The notes: a model not told the origin generated them from the sequence alone. Positions 1 through 8,973 are shown, counted from the first letter of the stretch. The stretch is 64,000 bases of DNA from Acetobacter nitrogenifigens DSM 23921 = NBRC 105050 (GCF_000429165.1 NZ_AUBI01000002.1:124001-188000), one strand, 5' to 3'. Numbers and translations are program-made.

Positions 1-716
1 CCCCAATCACCGCCACCAGCGTCGAAGCCTTGATCGACGGACGTCCCTGCGCCCGAGAACGGGTCGCCTCCAGCGTCAGAGCCGTAATTGTTGTTGATGA
101 CCGTCTCTCCAGGAGCGCCCCAGCCACCACCACCGAGGTCTCCGCCGCCGTGATGCCCGCTGAACAGACCCTCAAGCGCGTTCGCCGCCATCATGCCGCC
201 AGCGACGCCCGCCGCCGTCGTCAGGGCCGAACCCAGAAAACCGGAGCCGCGCTGCTGAAACATGCCGGGCTGAAAGCCGGGGGGCATGGGCTGCATCTGC
301 GGCTGCGGCGCGCCGTATCCATAACCGGGCGCAGCCTGACCGCCCCAACCCGGAGGGGGCGCCGCCTGGGCGCGCTGCTGACCGCCGCCGAAAAGGCCGC
401 CGAATATACCGCCGGAGGGTTTCGTCTGGCTCTGGGCCTGTTGCAGGGCCTGCTGGGCCTGCTGCAACTGGAACTGCAGCTCCCTGATGCGATTCTGCGC
501 CTCGACAAGCGCTGCTTCCTGCACCACCGCCATCTGCGTGATGCGGTAACGGGCTTCCGGGTATTGCTCGAGATTTTGAGCAATGAAGCGGTCCGCCTCC
601 GGGTCGATCGGCGGCAGGTTGGGTCGCGTGGCGGGCACGCTGCCGAAACCGGATTGCGGCGCGCCGCCAACGCGCGCGATGAATTTCGAAATCAGGTCGC
701 GTTCTTCGGTGTTCAT
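1..716 (-). CDS. DUF2076 family protein, 3' end beyond window
   Basis: Reads from ATG at 716 leftward to the window edge without a stop, so at least 238 codons are present and the C-terminus is missing. The N-terminus MNTEERDLISKFIARV and the following segment with PEADRFIAQ and YRITQMAVVQEAALVEAQNR match the DUF2076 (periplasmic ligand-binding sensor-like) family as I know it. A Gln-rich coiled-coil-like stretch (about residues 75-95) leads into a Gly/Pro/Gln/Met-rich low-complexity tail with GGIFGGLFGGG and HHGGGDLGGGGWG runs, usual for this family. Function is unknown; the family often contains cysteine- or glycine-rich tails and is assigned to the cell envelope only by prediction. The plus-strand reading frame over this region is a GC-rich shadow. 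Confidence 0.85.
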   Translation of the reverse strand, partial: MNTEERDLISKFIARVGGAPQSGFGSVPATRPNLPPIDPEADRFIAQNLEQYPEARYRITQMAVVQEAALVEAQNRIRELQFQLQQAQQALQQAQSQTKPSGGIFGGLFGGGQQRAQAAPPPGWGGQAAPGYGYGAPQPQMQPMPPGFQPGMFQQRGSGFLGSALTTAAGVAGGMMAANALEGLFSGHHGGGDLGGGGWGAPGETVINNNYGSDAGGDPFSGAGTSVDQGFDAGGGDW

Positions 717-750
717 GCTTCGTGCCCTTTCAGACTACTCGTGCGCGGAT

Positions 751-802
751 ATTTTGAGCGCCGGGGAAACCACACGCAAGCGTATGCCGTATCGCTCAAA
801 AT
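751..802. repeat. Inverted repeat upstream of the DUF2076 gene
   Basis: The ten bases ATTTTGAGCG (751-760) are repeated as the exact reverse complement CGCTCAAAAT (793-802) with a 32-base spacer. It lies 35-86 bases upstream of the DUF2076 start codon, in the short gap after the PEBP-like gene. Neither strand has a U tract directly after the right arm in the direction of the genes, so an operator or leader structure is as likely as a terminator. Confidence 0.35.
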
Positions 803-862
803 TTTAATTTCGTCATAAAACGGCCATGCACGTGTTCGGCGTCAGACCGACGGCCAGCGACC

Positions 863-1345
863 TTATCCGTAAAGGACGGTCAGCGTCGCGGAAGCGAGCC
901 GATGTGCGTTCATGACGAAGCCGACATACGCGGGAGACGCGTCGGCGGGGACGTCCAGAGTCGGCGCGTCCAGCGCCGTTACGGTGAAGACGTAACGGTG
1001 AACGCGCCCTAGCGGCGGCGCCGCCCCACCATAACCCGGCGCACCGAAGTCGGTGCGGATCTGCCGCGCGCTCTCGGGCAGGCCGCCTTTACCGGAGCCT
1101 GCGCCCTCCGGAAGTGCCGTCACTGTCGCCGGGAGGTCGATGACCACCCAGTGCCACCAACCTGAGCCAGTGGGCGCATCCGGGTCATACGCCGTGATGA
1201 CGAAGCTTTTGGTTCCTTCCGGCGCCCCGCTCCACGCCAGAGGCGGAGACAGATTGTCGCCCGTCCGCCCCATGCCCGAATAAACCTGCGCCTGCGGCAT
1301 CACCGCGCCGTTGGTCAGGGTCGCGCTGGTCAGTGTGAAGGTCAT
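863..1345 (-). CDS. YbhB/YbcL family PEBP-like protein
   Basis: A 160-residue protein of the phosphatidylethanolamine-binding protein (Raf kinase inhibitor-like, YbhB/YbcL) family. Family signatures are the YDPDAP motif near residue 55 followed by WWHWVVIDLP, and the later GYGGAAPPLGRVHRYVFTV segment that forms the anion-binding pocket. Length is typical of the bacterial family (150-185 residues). No signal peptide is seen, so a cytoplasmic location is expected. The cellular role of bacterial PEBPs is not settled. An AGGGGT ribosome-binding site sits 9 bases before ATG 1345. It is followed on the same strand by the DUF2076 gene after a 146-base gap. Confidence 0.9.
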   Translation of the reverse strand: MTFTLTSATLTNGAVMPQAQVYSGMGRTGDNLSPPLAWSGAPEGTKSFVITAYDPDAPTGSGWWHWVVIDLPATVTALPEGAGSGKGGLPESARQIRTDFGAPGYGGAAPPLGRVHRYVFTVTALDAPTLDVPADASPAYVGFVMNAHRLASATLTVLYG

Positions 1346-1414
1346 TGGATCATACCCCTGTCACGATGGATGGGCTTTCCCGAGAAAGCGCCTGCGTCGA
1401 AACGGCCACTCGCT

Positions 1415-1636
1415 TCACCAGTTGAGGCTGATGAGCCAGAACTCCTCCGAAGTGAGGGTGACTCCCTGTCCGCAGGCAGTGGAATCGGCTGCTGCGCTGG
1501 CCAGAGCCGCGATGCGCTCCACCATGATGATTTTGCGCTGATGCGCCTCCGACGCCTCCGTAGAAGTCTTCAGCACGTCGAGCGAAACCTTGGCGGCCTT
1601 CGCGACCCGCACGGCGTCGAGCAAAGCATAGGACAT
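1415..1636 (-). CDS. Small hypothetical protein (73 aa)
   Basis: The frame is open back to 1915, but ATG 1636 is the best start: TAAGGAACC lies 6 bases upstream, and upstream residues look like non-coding translation. The product begins MSYALLDAVRVAKAAKVSLD and is helical, with no signal peptide or membrane segment; it ends EEFWLISLNW. I do not recognise the family. A perfect 8-base-pair hairpin sits just upstream of the ribosome-binding site (see 1659-1679). Its promoter region is shared with the divergent queuosine operon. Confidence 0.55.
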   Translation of the reverse strand: MSYALLDAVRVAKAAKVSLDVLKTSTEASEAHQRKIIMVERIAALASAAADSTACGQGVTLTSEEFWLISLNW

Positions 1637-1990
1637 GGGCAGGTTCCTTAAAGCCATGGCGCGACCATCAGGGTCGCGCGCGTTGGGCAGAAAATGGCGT
1701 TCCTGACCGGTAGCATCAACCCCGCCATGACAAGGAGACGCGCGGAACCATACTCTACTCAAGAATACGTCCTCCGCGCGCCCCCCGTAAAGGCTGCCCA
1801 AAGCCGCAAGCATCAGCGGGAATGTATAACGGAGTGACCGCATGAAACGCGGCTGACATCCCTCACCCAAGGCTGCGCCTTGCGACGCAGCGCACTCCCC
1901 GGCAATCGCAGCCACCCGTATTTAGCGGGAGGCGCACAAGCCAACGCAACGCTGGCGCCGGAGGTCGATTCCCCTTAAACGCTGCGGCCC
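1637..1990. other. Divergent intergenic region before queA
   Basis: 354 bases between the small minus-strand gene and queA. It holds the leader hairpin at 1659-1679. The minus-strand frame remains open to 1915 but has no good start there. No preQ1 riboswitch pattern is visible before queA, although this would be the place for one. Confidence 0.5.
1659..1679 (-). promoter_or_regulatory. Leader hairpin of the 73-aa gene
   Basis: GCGCGACC (1659-1666) and GGTCGCGC (1672-1679) form a perfect 8-bp GC-rich stem with a 5-base loop. On the minus strand it ends about 8 bases before the AAGGAAC ribosome-binding site and about 22 bases before the start codon. There is no U tract, so it is not an intrinsic terminator; a translation-modulating or stability hairpin is possible. 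Confidence 0.35.
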
Positions 1991-3046
1991 ATGACCGACC
2001 GCACAGCAGATTACGATTTCGACCTGCCTCAGGAGTCGATCGCGCAAAGCCCGGCGCGACCGAGGGACAGCGCGCGGCTGCTGGACGTGGCGGAAGCGGG
2101 CCTCATCGACCGTACGATGCGCGAGTTTCCAGATCTGCTGCGGCCGGGCGATCTGCTCGTGGCCAACGACACGGCCGTTATCCGCGCCCAGCTTCACGCA
2201 TTGCGCGGCGAGGCGAAGATCGGCGTGACGCTCGATCGCATCCTGCCGGACGGAAGCTGGCACGCGCTGATCCGCAATGCGCGGCGCCTGCGCGTGGGCG
2301 ACAGGCTGACGTTCCCCGGCGCACGGGCCGAAGATGTCGCGGACGTGCTGGAACTGGAAGACGGCGGCGGCGCGACCCTGCGTTTCAGCGCCGAGGGAGA
2401 CGCGTTCGACGCGTTCCTTCAGGCCGCCGGGGCACTGGCGCTTCCCCCGTATATCCACCGTCCCGCCGGACCGACATCCGAGGACGAGCGGGACTACACG
2501 ACGATTTTCTCCGCCCACAAGGGCGCGGTCGCGGCCCCGACCGCAGGGCTGCACTTCACGCCGGACCTGCTGCAACGCATCGACGCGGCGGGGATCGAGC
2601 GTCGAACTCTTACGCTGCATGTCGGCGCAGGCACGTTCCTACCGGTGCGCGCCGAAACGCTGACGGGCCACAAGATGCACGCCGAACGCGGCGTCGTGAC
2701 GGCGGAAACGGCGGACGCGATCAACGCCGCGCGCGCCCGTGGCGGGCGGGTCGTCGCTGTCGGCACCACGACGCTGCGGCTTCTGGAAAGCGCCGTGGAC
2801 GAGCAGGGCGTGGTGCGCCCCTTCGACGGGGAGACCTCGATCTTCATCACGCCCGGCTTCACGTTCCGGGCGGTGGACATGCTGCTCACCAATTTCCACC
2901 TGCCCCGTTCGACGCTGTTCATGCTTGTCAGCGCCTTCGCCGGGACCGCCCGCATGCGCGGGGCCTATGCGCACGCGGTGCGGGAAGGCTACCGTTTCTA
3001 TTCCTATGGCGACGCGTGCCTTCTGCGACGCGAGGACAACCAATGA
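1991..3046 (+). CDS. queA: S-adenosylmethionine:tRNA ribosyltransferase-isomerase QueA
   Basis: 351 residues, the usual QueA length. QueA transfers and isomerises the ribose of SAM onto the 7-deazaguanine in the tRNA anticodon, giving epoxyqueuosine. Diagnostic segments are the N-terminal YDFDLPQESIAQSPARPRDS, the IGVTLDRILPDGSWHALIRN core, PPYIHR followed by DYTTIFS, and the C-terminal NFHLPRSTLFMLVSAFAG. It is the first gene of queA-tgt-queG; 75 bases separate it from tgt. The start at ATG 1991 gives MTDRTADYDFDLPQE and fits homologues, although the ribosome-binding site is weak. Confidence 0.97.
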   Translation: MTDRTADYDFDLPQESIAQSPARPRDSARLLDVAEAGLIDRTMREFPDLLRPGDLLVANDTAVIRAQLHALRGEAKIGVTLDRILPDGSWHALIRNARRLRVGDRLTFPGARAEDVADVLELEDGGGATLRFSAEGDAFDAFLQAAGALALPPYIHRPAGPTSEDERDYTTIFSAHKGAVAAPTAGLHFTPDLLQRIDAAGIERRTLTLHVGAGTFLPVRAETLTGHKMHAERGVVTAETADAINAARARGGRVVAVGTTTLRLLESAVDEQGVVRPFDGETSIFITPGFTFRAVDMLLTNFHLPRSTLFMLVSAFAGTARMRGAYAHAVREGYRFYSYGDACLLRREDNQ

Positions 3047-3121
3047 TTGGCGACCGATGACCAAGCCGCCGACCCGCATGACAGCCCCATCCCGTCCTGA
3101 ACGCGCTGCTGGGAGGCGCGC

Positions 3122-4282
3122 ATGACCGCTTTCAACTGGCGGTGCGAGGCGGTTGACGGTCGCGCTCGCGCAGGCGTTCTCGAAACCGCTCACGGTCCGG
3201 TGGCGACGCCGACCTTCATGCCCGTCGGCACGGTGGGCACGGTGAAGGCGATGACCATGGACGCCGTGCGCTCCACGGGCGCGGGGATCGTGCTTGGCAA
3301 CACCTATCACCTGATGCTGCGGCCGGGCGCCGAGCGGGTCCGCGCCCTGGGCGGACTGCACCGGATGATGGACTGGCCGGGTCCGATCCTGACCGATTCG
3401 GGCGGGTTTCAGGTCATGTCGCTTGGCGCGCTGCGCAAGCTCGATCAGGACGGAGTGACGTTCCAGTCGCATATCGACGGCTCGAAGCACCGGCTCGACC
3501 CGGAGCGGTCGACGGCGATCCAGCATGCGCTCGACGCGACCATCACCATGTGTTTCGACGAGTGCCCCGCCCTGCCCGCCCAGGCCGACGCCATCGCCGC
3601 TTCGATGCGCCTGTCGATGCGCTGGGCGGCCCGGTCGCGTGAGGCGTTCGTGCAGCGTGAGGGCTACGGGCAGTTCGGCATCGTGCAGGGCGGCGTCGAG
3701 CCGGAGCTGCGCGCCGAAAGCGCCAAGGCGCTCTGCGATATCGGGTTCGAAGGCTACGCGATCGGCGGTCTGGCCGTCGGCGAGGGACAGGAGTTGATGT
3801 TCGCGACACTGGACGTCACGACGCCGCTGCTGCCGGGCGACAAGCCACGTTATCTGATGGGCGTCGGCACGCCGGACGATCTTCTTGGCGGCGTCGAGCG
3901 CGGCGTGGACATGTTCGACTGCGTCATGCCGACCCGCGCCGGACGCACGGCCCGCGCGTACACCGAACGCGGCACGCTGAACCTGCGCAACGCCCGCTTC
4001 GCCACCGACGCGCGGCCGATCTCGCCGGATTGCGACTGCCTCGCCTGCTCGCGGCACTCGCGCGCCTATCTGCATCACCTGTTTCGCGCCGACGAGATTC
4101 TCGGACCGATGCTGCTGACCTGGCACAACCTCGCTTATTACCAGCGTATGATGCGCGGCCTTCGTACGGCGATCGTCGCGGGCGACCTCGCAGCGCACGG
4201 CGCGGCCCTGCGCGCGGCGTGGGCGCAGGGCGACTGGACGGAGGAGGAATGGCCGCAGCCTTCGATCCCGCCGGTTTCCTGA
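3122..4282 (+). CDS. tgt: Queuine/preQ1 tRNA-ribosyltransferase Tgt
   Basis: 386 residues, normal for bacterial Tgt, which exchanges the anticodon-wobble guanine of GUN tRNAs for preQ1. Visible features: the base-binding aspartate in [13 protein letters not shown], the FGIVQGGV motif, the nucleophile region [15 protein letters not shown], and the zinc site [17 protein letters not shown] near the C-terminus. GGGAGG lies 5 bases before the start codon. Its 3' end overlaps queG by 34 bases, indicating translational coupling within the queuosine operon. Confidence 0.98.
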   Translation: MTAFNWRCEAVDGRARAGVLETAHGPVATPTFMPVGTVGTVKAMTMDAVRSTGAGIVLGNTYHLMLRPGAERVRALGGLHRMMDWPGPILTDSGGFQVMSLGALRKLDQDGVTFQSHIDGSKHRLDPERSTAIQHALDATITMCFDECPALPAQADAIAASMRLSMRWAARSREAFVQREGYGQFGIVQGGVEPELRAESAKALCDIGFEGYAIGGLAVGEGQELMFATLDVTTPLLPGDKPRYLMGVGTPDDLLGGVERGVDMFDCVMPTRAGRTARAYTERGTLNLRNARFATDARPISPDCDCLACSRHSRAYLHHLFRADEILGPMLLTWHNLAYYQRMMRGLRTAIVAGDLAAHGAALRAAWAQGDWTEEEWPQPSIPPVS

Positions 4283-5379
4283 GCGCAGACGCCAAAGGAC
4301 CAGCCCTCATTGGGCGCGACGCTCGCGCGGCCGCTCTGGCGGACCGTCTGCGCGACAAGGCTTTCGCGCTGGGTTTCGACGCGTTCGGCATATGCGACAC
4401 AGCTCTGGGGGGCGAAGCGCGGGAGCGGTTGCGCGCCTTTCTCGAGGCCGGACGCCACGGCGCGATGACGTGGATGACCGAGCGGACGGAAGCGCGGTCG
4501 CATCCGAACGGATTATGGCCCGAGGCGCGAAGCGTCGTGGCGCTCGGCCTGAATTACGGCCCGGATGGCGACGCCCTCGCCACTCTGGATCGTCCTGATC
4601 GCGGCAACATCTCCGTTTACGCCCGCAACCGGGATTATCACGACATCATCAAGGGGCTTCTCAAGCACCTGGCGCAGTTCTTGGTCGCCGAGGCCCGCAG
4701 GCGCAACCTTCCTGCCGAGGTCAAGGTGTTCGTCGACACGGCGCCCGTGCCGGAAAAACCTCTGGCGGAACGGGCGGGACTCGGGTGGCAGGGCAAGCAC
4801 ACCAATCTGGTGTCGCGCACGCATGGAAGCTGGTTGCTGCTGGGAGAAATTTACACGACGCTGGACCTGCCGCCGTCGTCGCTCTCGGGCGGACGATGCG
4901 GCAGTTGCACGCGATGCCTCGCGACCTGCCCAACCGACGCGTTCCCCGCGCCATATCAACTGGATGCGCGACGATGCGTGTCCTACCTCACCATCGAACA
5001 CCCGGGGCCGATTCCGCATGAATTCCGCGAGGCGATGGGCAACCGGGTTTACGGCTGCGACGATTGCCTCGCCGTCTGTCCGTGGAACCGGTTCGCCTCG
5101 GCGTCGCGTCAGGCGAAGCTTCAGGCCCGCGAGGATCTGACGGCGCCACGCCTCGCAGCACTCGCGGCTCTGGACGACACGGAGTTCAGGACGCTGTTTT
5201 CAGGATCTCCCATCAAGCGAATCGGGCGAAACCGCTTTGTCCGCAACGTCATGATCGCAATCGGCAATTCGAATGAGGCCTCTCTCCTGCCGACGGCGCA
5301 GGCGCGATGCGACGATGGTGATCCCGTCGTGGCCGAGGCCGCGCGCTGGGCCTGCGAGCGGCTGGAGGGGCCTGGATGA
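4249..5379 (+). CDS. queG: Epoxyqueuosine reductase QueG
   Basis: 376 residues. QueG is the cobalamin- and 4Fe-4S-dependent enzyme that reduces epoxyqueuosine to queuosine in tRNA, the last step of the pathway. Two ferredoxin-type clusters are seen as [12 protein letters not shown] and [11 protein letters not shown]; the C-terminal third resembles a HEAT-like tail. The frame is open back to 4030, but ATG 4249 follows GAGGAGG directly and gives [10 protein letters not shown], whereas the upstream part is a shadow of tgt. It overlaps tgt by 34 bases and shares an ATGA overlap with the next gene, so the four genes are probably one transcript. Confidence 0.97.
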   Translation: MAAAFDPAGFLSADAKGPALIGRDARAAALADRLRDKAFALGFDAFGICDTALGGEARERLRAFLEAGRHGAMTWMTERTEARSHPNGLWPEARSVVALGLNYGPDGDALATLDRPDRGNISVYARNRDYHDIIKGLLKHLAQFLVAEARRRNLPAEVKVFVDTAPVPEKPLAERAGLGWQGKHTNLVSRTHGSWLLLGEIYTTLDLPPSSLSGGRCGSCTRCLATCPTDAFPAPYQLDARRCVSYLTIEHPGPIPHEFREAMGNRVYGCDDCLAVCPWNRFASASRQAKLQAREDLTAPRLAALAALDDTEFRTLFSGSPIKRIGRNRFVRNVMIAIGNSNEASLLPTAQARCDDGDPVVAEAARWACERLEGPG

Positions 5380-5687
5380 GCCGCCATCTTGTAAAGCGAA
5401 GCCTGGTTCTTTCGGGACATGGCACCAGCGTGGCTCTGGAGCCCGAGTTCTGGCGGGCGCTGGACGCCATTGCGGCGGCAGGAAATCTCGCGATTTCCCA
5501 GGTCGTGGAAACGATCGACGCCACGCGCGACCCACAGCGACCTTTGGCGTCGGCCTTGCGGGTCGCTGCGCTGCATCACGCGTCCGGCGAAGGCGGAGCG
5601 ATCTGGAGACAGATTACAGTGGGAGCGCCATCGGCCGACGCTCCTGATGCGGCGGTGGATGGCGCTCCGGATCGGGCTGACGCGTGA
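5376..5687 (+). CDS. Ribbon-helix-helix domain protein
   Basis: 103 residues. The N-terminal half, [20 protein letters not shown] followed by ALDAIAA and ISQVVETID, fits the alphaproteobacterial ribbon-helix-helix family (RHH_4-like), usually short putative DNA-binding proteins. The start codon overlaps the queG stop as ATGA, so it is translated from the queuosine transcript. Whether it regulates the que genes is unknown. The C-terminal 20 residues are Asp/Ala/Pro-rich and probably disordered. The family assignment is from motif recall; the function is inference. Confidence 0.8.
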   Translation: MSRHLVKRSLVLSGHGTSVALEPEFWRALDAIAAAGNLAISQVVETIDATRDPQRPLASALRVAALHHASGEGGAIWRQITVGAPSADAPDAAVDGAPDRADA

Positions 5688-5718
5688 TCGATACGTGCAA
5701 GGCAGCCCGATCTTTCGT

Positions 5719-5734
5719 GCCCCCAACTGGGGGC
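5719..5734. terminator. Hairpin after the que/RHH operon
   Basis: GCCCCC-AACT-GGGGGC forms a perfect 6-bp stem with a tetraloop 31 bases after the RHH stop codon. No U tract follows, so termination here would need Rho or the hairpin only protects the 3' end. Confidence 0.35.
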
Positions 5735-5885
5735 GTCACCGCTGGCGATACGAAATCTGACTAACCAAATGACAATGTCCGCACGTTTTTCTGAGGTTAT
5801 TAACCTGTCAGAAACATCACGCCCTCTAGCGTCGAAAGGACCGCGGGCAAGCGCTGCGCCGCCCCCAAGCCCATGCAGGACCCCC

Positions 5886-6065
5886 ATGGCCGCCAACGTC
5901 CTTCGTCTCCCGCACTGCCCGCAGACCAGCCCCCTGCTCATCTCCCATTCGTTGCTGCAAATGGCCGACGTGGTCTGGGAGGCCGGGATGACCAGCATCG
6001 CCAACGAGTTGATCGCTCTGGCGCATTCGGCGTTTGACCGGGCGCCGGATCTGACGACGAGTTGA
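5886..6065 (+). CDS. Small hypothetical protein (59 aa)
   Basis: Product starts MAANVLRLPHCPQTSP and contains a helical HSLLQMADVVWEAGMTSIANELIAL segment split by Met and Gly residues. The frame is open further upstream to 5769, but AGGA 5 bases before ATG 5886 marks the more convincing start. No signal peptide or membrane segment. I do not recognise the family. It lies between the que operon and the J-domain gene on the same strand, 50 bases before the latter. Confidence 0.5.
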   Translation: MAANVLRLPHCPQTSPLLISHSLLQMADVVWEAGMTSIANELIALAHSAFDRAPDLTTS

Positions 6066-6115
6066 CGCCGACGTGGCCCCTTGGGAGCGTCGCTTTCCGG
6101 TGCTAGGCTTTTCAC

Positions 6116-6943
6116 ATGGCGATATGGGGCAAACTGTTTGGCGGAGTGGCCGGGTTCGCAGTCGGCGGTCCTATGGGCGCCGTCGTCGGCGCGGCGCTTG
6201 GGCATGCGGCCGACAATGGCGCGATCCTCCAACCACCGGGAACCGGATGGAGCGACAATTGGGGCGCTCGCATAGCCCCGGATCCCAACGGGGCGGCGAC
6301 GTTTGTGGCGGCGAAGGTCGCGTCGGTGGCAGGGCGCAAGGATCAGCTCTACGCCCTGTGCACGGTGATTCTGTCCGCCAAGGTCGCCAAGTGCGACGCC
6401 CCCGTTAACCGCGCGGAGATTGACGCCTTCAAGAGCCGTTTCCGCGCTCCGCCCGAGAGCATGACGGAAATTGGCCGCCTGTTCGATATGGCGCGGCAGA
6501 GGACGGACGATTACGAATATTTCGCCCGCGAACTGGGGCACGCCTTCCAGAACGACAAGGCGCAGCTTGAGGATCTTCTGGCGGCGCTTTTCACGATCGC
6601 GCGTGCGGACGCCCGCAAGGGAGAGCCGCTGCACCCGGCGGAGCTGCGTTTTCTGACCCGAACGCATCAGGCGTTCGGCCTTGGCCGCGGCGCATGGGAC
6701 CGGGCGGAAAACGGGCGCTCGCGCCCCGTGTTGGGTGAAGACGACGCCTATACGATTCTTGGCGTATCAGTCGAGGCCACAGACGACGAAGTCCGCACGA
6801 CCTGGCGTCAGCTCGTTCGCACCCATCACCCGGACGTTCTTTCAGCCCGCAACGCTTCCCCCAAGGAGATGGAGGTCGCGGCGGCGACAATCGCGCGGAT
6901 CAATGCCGCGTGGGACGTGGTGAAACGTGAACGCGGCCTATAA
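6116..6943 (+). CDS. DjlA-like J-domain co-chaperone with TerB-like domain
   Basis: 275 residues with three parts: an N-terminal glycine-zipper-like membrane segment (LFGGVAGFAVGGPMGAVVG, residues about 7-30), a central TerB-type helical domain (about 65-180, acidic helix EIDAFKSRF), and a C-terminal J domain (about 212-275) carrying the DnaK-stimulating HPD tripeptide in THHPDVLS. This architecture is that of DjlA/DjiA membrane-anchored co-chaperones. It precedes the MlaA gene by about 190 bases; a GCGGCGC/GCGCCGC hairpin without U tract (6949-6971) overlies the gap. Start ATG 6116 has only a weak AGG upstream. Confidence 0.85.
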   Translation: MAIWGKLFGGVAGFAVGGPMGAVVGAALGHAADNGAILQPPGTGWSDNWGARIAPDPNGAATFVAAKVASVAGRKDQLYALCTVILSAKVAKCDAPVNRAEIDAFKSRFRAPPESMTEIGRLFDMARQRTDDYEYFARELGHAFQNDKAQLEDLLAALFTIARADARKGEPLHPAELRFLTRTHQAFGLGRGAWDRAENGRSRPVLGEDDAYTILGVSVEATDDEVRTTWRQLVRTHHPDVLSARNASPKEMEVAAATIARINAAWDVVKRERGL

Positions 6944-7135
6944 GGGGAGCGGCGCGTTATGTCTGCGCCGCGCATCGTCAAGACGGGTCGTGACGGGGCC
7001 GCAAGATTGCATCACCGACGCGACATGCTAGAGAGTGGCGACGTCCGGAGGTCTTGACGCGTTGTAACGGCGCTTTCCCGCCCTGCCCATTCGGCTGTGC
7101 AGGGAGACGCGGGCAGCATTGGGGAAGTCTTAGGT

Positions 7136-7993
7136 ATGAGTTCAGAAACAGGCGATCAGCAGCGGACCCTTCACTCGCAGACGCGCCGGCTTCTGAGCGA
7201 TGGCCCCACACACACGAACCGGCGCACTGGTTCGACAGGGCGAATCGGTTCCCTGCTCGTCGCCACGCTGACCCTCGCCGGATGCGGGTCTCTGACCACG
7301 CCCAAACCGAAGGACCCGGAGGCGCTCGCGGAATACAATGAGGCGAACGACAAGTTCGAACCAATGAACCGTAAGATGTACAACCTGTCGATGACCGTCG
7401 ACAAATACACGCTCAAGCCGGTCGCCAAAGCTTATGTCTGGGCCGTGCCGCGTCCCGTGCGCTCGTCGCTGGCCAACATGGCGCAGACGATGAACGAGCC
7501 CGTCGTGTTCTTCAACGACGTCGGCGCGGGCAAGCCTCGTCGCGCGGGCGACGCGTTCGTACGCTGGTGCATCAACATGACGGCAGGCGTCGGCGGGTTG
7601 ATCGACGTGGCGAAATACGCGGGTTACCCGCATCATGATAACGACGCCGGCCTTACGCTTGCGACGTGGGGCGTGCCGTCCGGCCCCTATCTGTTCCTGC
7701 CCATGATGGGCCCGTCCTCCGTGCGCGACGGCATCGGCTATGGTATCGACACAGGCCTGATGCCGCTGAACTACGTTCCGCGCGGGTATGGCCTGCTGAC
7801 CTTCAACTGGGCTTACAACATCGTCAACACCATCAACTCCCGCGCAGATCGTATCGACGATCTGGACAATCTGGAGAAAGATGCGCTTGACCCCTACGCC
7901 ACGATCCGAAGCGCTTACCAGCAGCAGCGGAAAGCGTTGGCGGACTCGATCAAGAACGATCATCGGGCGACTGTGCCTGATTGGTACAACTGA
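7136..7993 (+). CDS. mlaA: MlaA/VacJ family lipoprotein
   Basis: 285 residues. MlaA is the outer-membrane lipoprotein that removes misplaced phospholipids from the outer leaflet and hands them to MlaC. A lipobox LTLAGC places the lipidated cysteine at residue 50; family motifs include NRKMYNLSM, VPRPVRSSLANM, GDAFVRWCIN and WGVPSGPYLFLPMMGPSS. The n-region before the lipobox is unusually long (about 37 residues) but ATG 7136 is the only usable start in frame, preceded by GGGGAAG. It overlaps the start region of the next gene's open frame and is probably co-transcribed with it. Confidence 0.93.
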   Translation: MSSETGDQQRTLHSQTRRLLSDGPTHTNRRTGSTGRIGSLLVATLTLAGCGSLTTPKPKDPEALAEYNEANDKFEPMNRKMYNLSMTVDKYTLKPVAKAYVWAVPRPVRSSLANMAQTMNEPVVFFNDVGAGKPRRAGDAFVRWCINMTAGVGGLIDVAKYAGYPHHDNDAGLTLATWGVPSGPYLFLPMMGPSSVRDGIGYGIDTGLMPLNYVPRGYGLLTFNWAYNIVNTINSRADRIDDLDNLEKDALDPYATIRSAYQQQRKALADSIKNDHRATVPDWYN

Positions 7994-8022
7994 ACCGATG
8001 CAATAAAAAAGGGCAGACCAGA

Positions 8023-8649
8023 ATGATCATCAGCCTTGGCCGTCGGCGTCTGTTTAGCGCTCTTGCAGCGCTTGCGCTCGGCGTCACGTTTTCCCGACCC
8101 GCCGCAGCCGCCGAAAAACCTGCAGACTTCGTGCGTCAGCTCGGCTCCCAGCTTGTCGCCATCGTCAACAGCAATCTGTCGCCCGCAGAGAAGAAGCAGA
8201 AAGTCCTGCCGCTGCTGCAGCAGGACGTCGACGTCGATGCGATCGCCCGTTTCTGCCTCGGGCGTTACTGGAATGTGGCCACCGACGCGCAGAAGACGCG
8301 CTATCTCGGACTGTTCCATCAGGTCCTGGTCAACGCCATCACCGACAAGCTGGGCGATTATCGCGGCGTGAGCTTCACCATCGGCGCCACGTCCCCCGTC
8401 GGCGAAGACAAGGCGGTCGACGCCATCCTGATGCGGCCCGGACAGCCTGACGCGAACATGCAGTGGGTCGTCAGCTCGGCCTCAGGCGCACCGAAAGTCG
8501 TTGACGTAGTCGGCGAAGGCGCCAGCCTGCGTCTGACGCAGCGTCAGGACTATGCGTCCTACATCTCCCGCTCCGGCGGCACTGTCGAAGCGCTGCTGAA
8601 CGCCCTGCAGCGTCAGATCGACAAACACAACACCGTGGCGGGGCACTGA
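8023..8649 (+). CDS. MlaC/Ttg2D (HpnM-like) periplasmic lipid-binding protein
   Basis: 208 residues. A cleavable signal peptide (RRRLFSALAALALG, cleavage near AAAAEKP) is followed by the MlaC fold: LPLLQQDVDVDAIARFCLGR, the LFHQVLVNAI helix and a C-terminal SYISRSGGTVEALL segment. MlaC ferries phospholipids across the periplasm; the HpnM branch of the same family is associated with hopanoid biosynthesis, common in Acetobacteraceae. ATG 8023 is chosen because it opens the signal peptide; the upstream frame to 7981 overlaps mlaA. No MlaB/D/E/F genes are next to it. Confidence 0.88.
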   Translation: MIISLGRRRLFSALAALALGVTFSRPAAAAEKPADFVRQLGSQLVAIVNSNLSPAEKKQKVLPLLQQDVDVDAIARFCLGRYWNVATDAQKTRYLGLFHQVLVNAITDKLGDYRGVSFTIGATSPVGEDKAVDAILMRPGQPDANMQWVVSSASGAPKVVDVVGEGASLRLTQRQDYASYISRSGGTVEALLNALQRQIDKHNTVAGH

Positions 8650-8690
8650 TCCCACTACCCAGGTTGAGTAAACCTCGGCCGTTTCTGAAA

Positions 8691-8725
8691 AAGCCGTCGC
8701 GTGACAACACGCGGCGGCTTTTTTT
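8691..8725 (+). terminator. Intrinsic terminator after mlaA-mlaC
   Basis: A 13-bp stem (8691-8703 with 8708-8720, one G-U pair) with a 4-base loop is followed by a run of seven T residues. It lies 42 bases after the mlaC-like stop codon, a textbook Rho-independent terminator. Confidence 0.93.
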
Positions 8726-8973
8726 ACGCCCCACGCCTCCTGTCATGCATGTCATGTCGAAACCACTTGCTTCCGTAACGACCGAACACTCCCCACCGGG
8801 GTAATCACTCCTTCGATCCCTCTCCACACACGGGCCACGAGAGACGGCGCCCTCCCCGACCGATAAGCCTCGCGCGGCAGAAAGCGCGGAGCGGGATGCG
8901 TACAACCCCCTTCATTGTTTTCCCTGGCCCACGCTGCAGGTAACGTCGCGGACTGAACAGAGGACGAAACACG

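Noticed and set aside
2639-4198. Minus-strand frame of 519 codons opposite tgt
   Set aside because: Arg/His/Gln-rich translation mirroring queA/tgt codons, no motif and no ribosome-binding site; a GC-rich antisense shadow.
4030-4248. N-terminal extension of QueG
   Set aside because: Arg-rich translation of tgt in another frame; a perfect ribosome-binding site at 4242-4247 marks ATG 4249.
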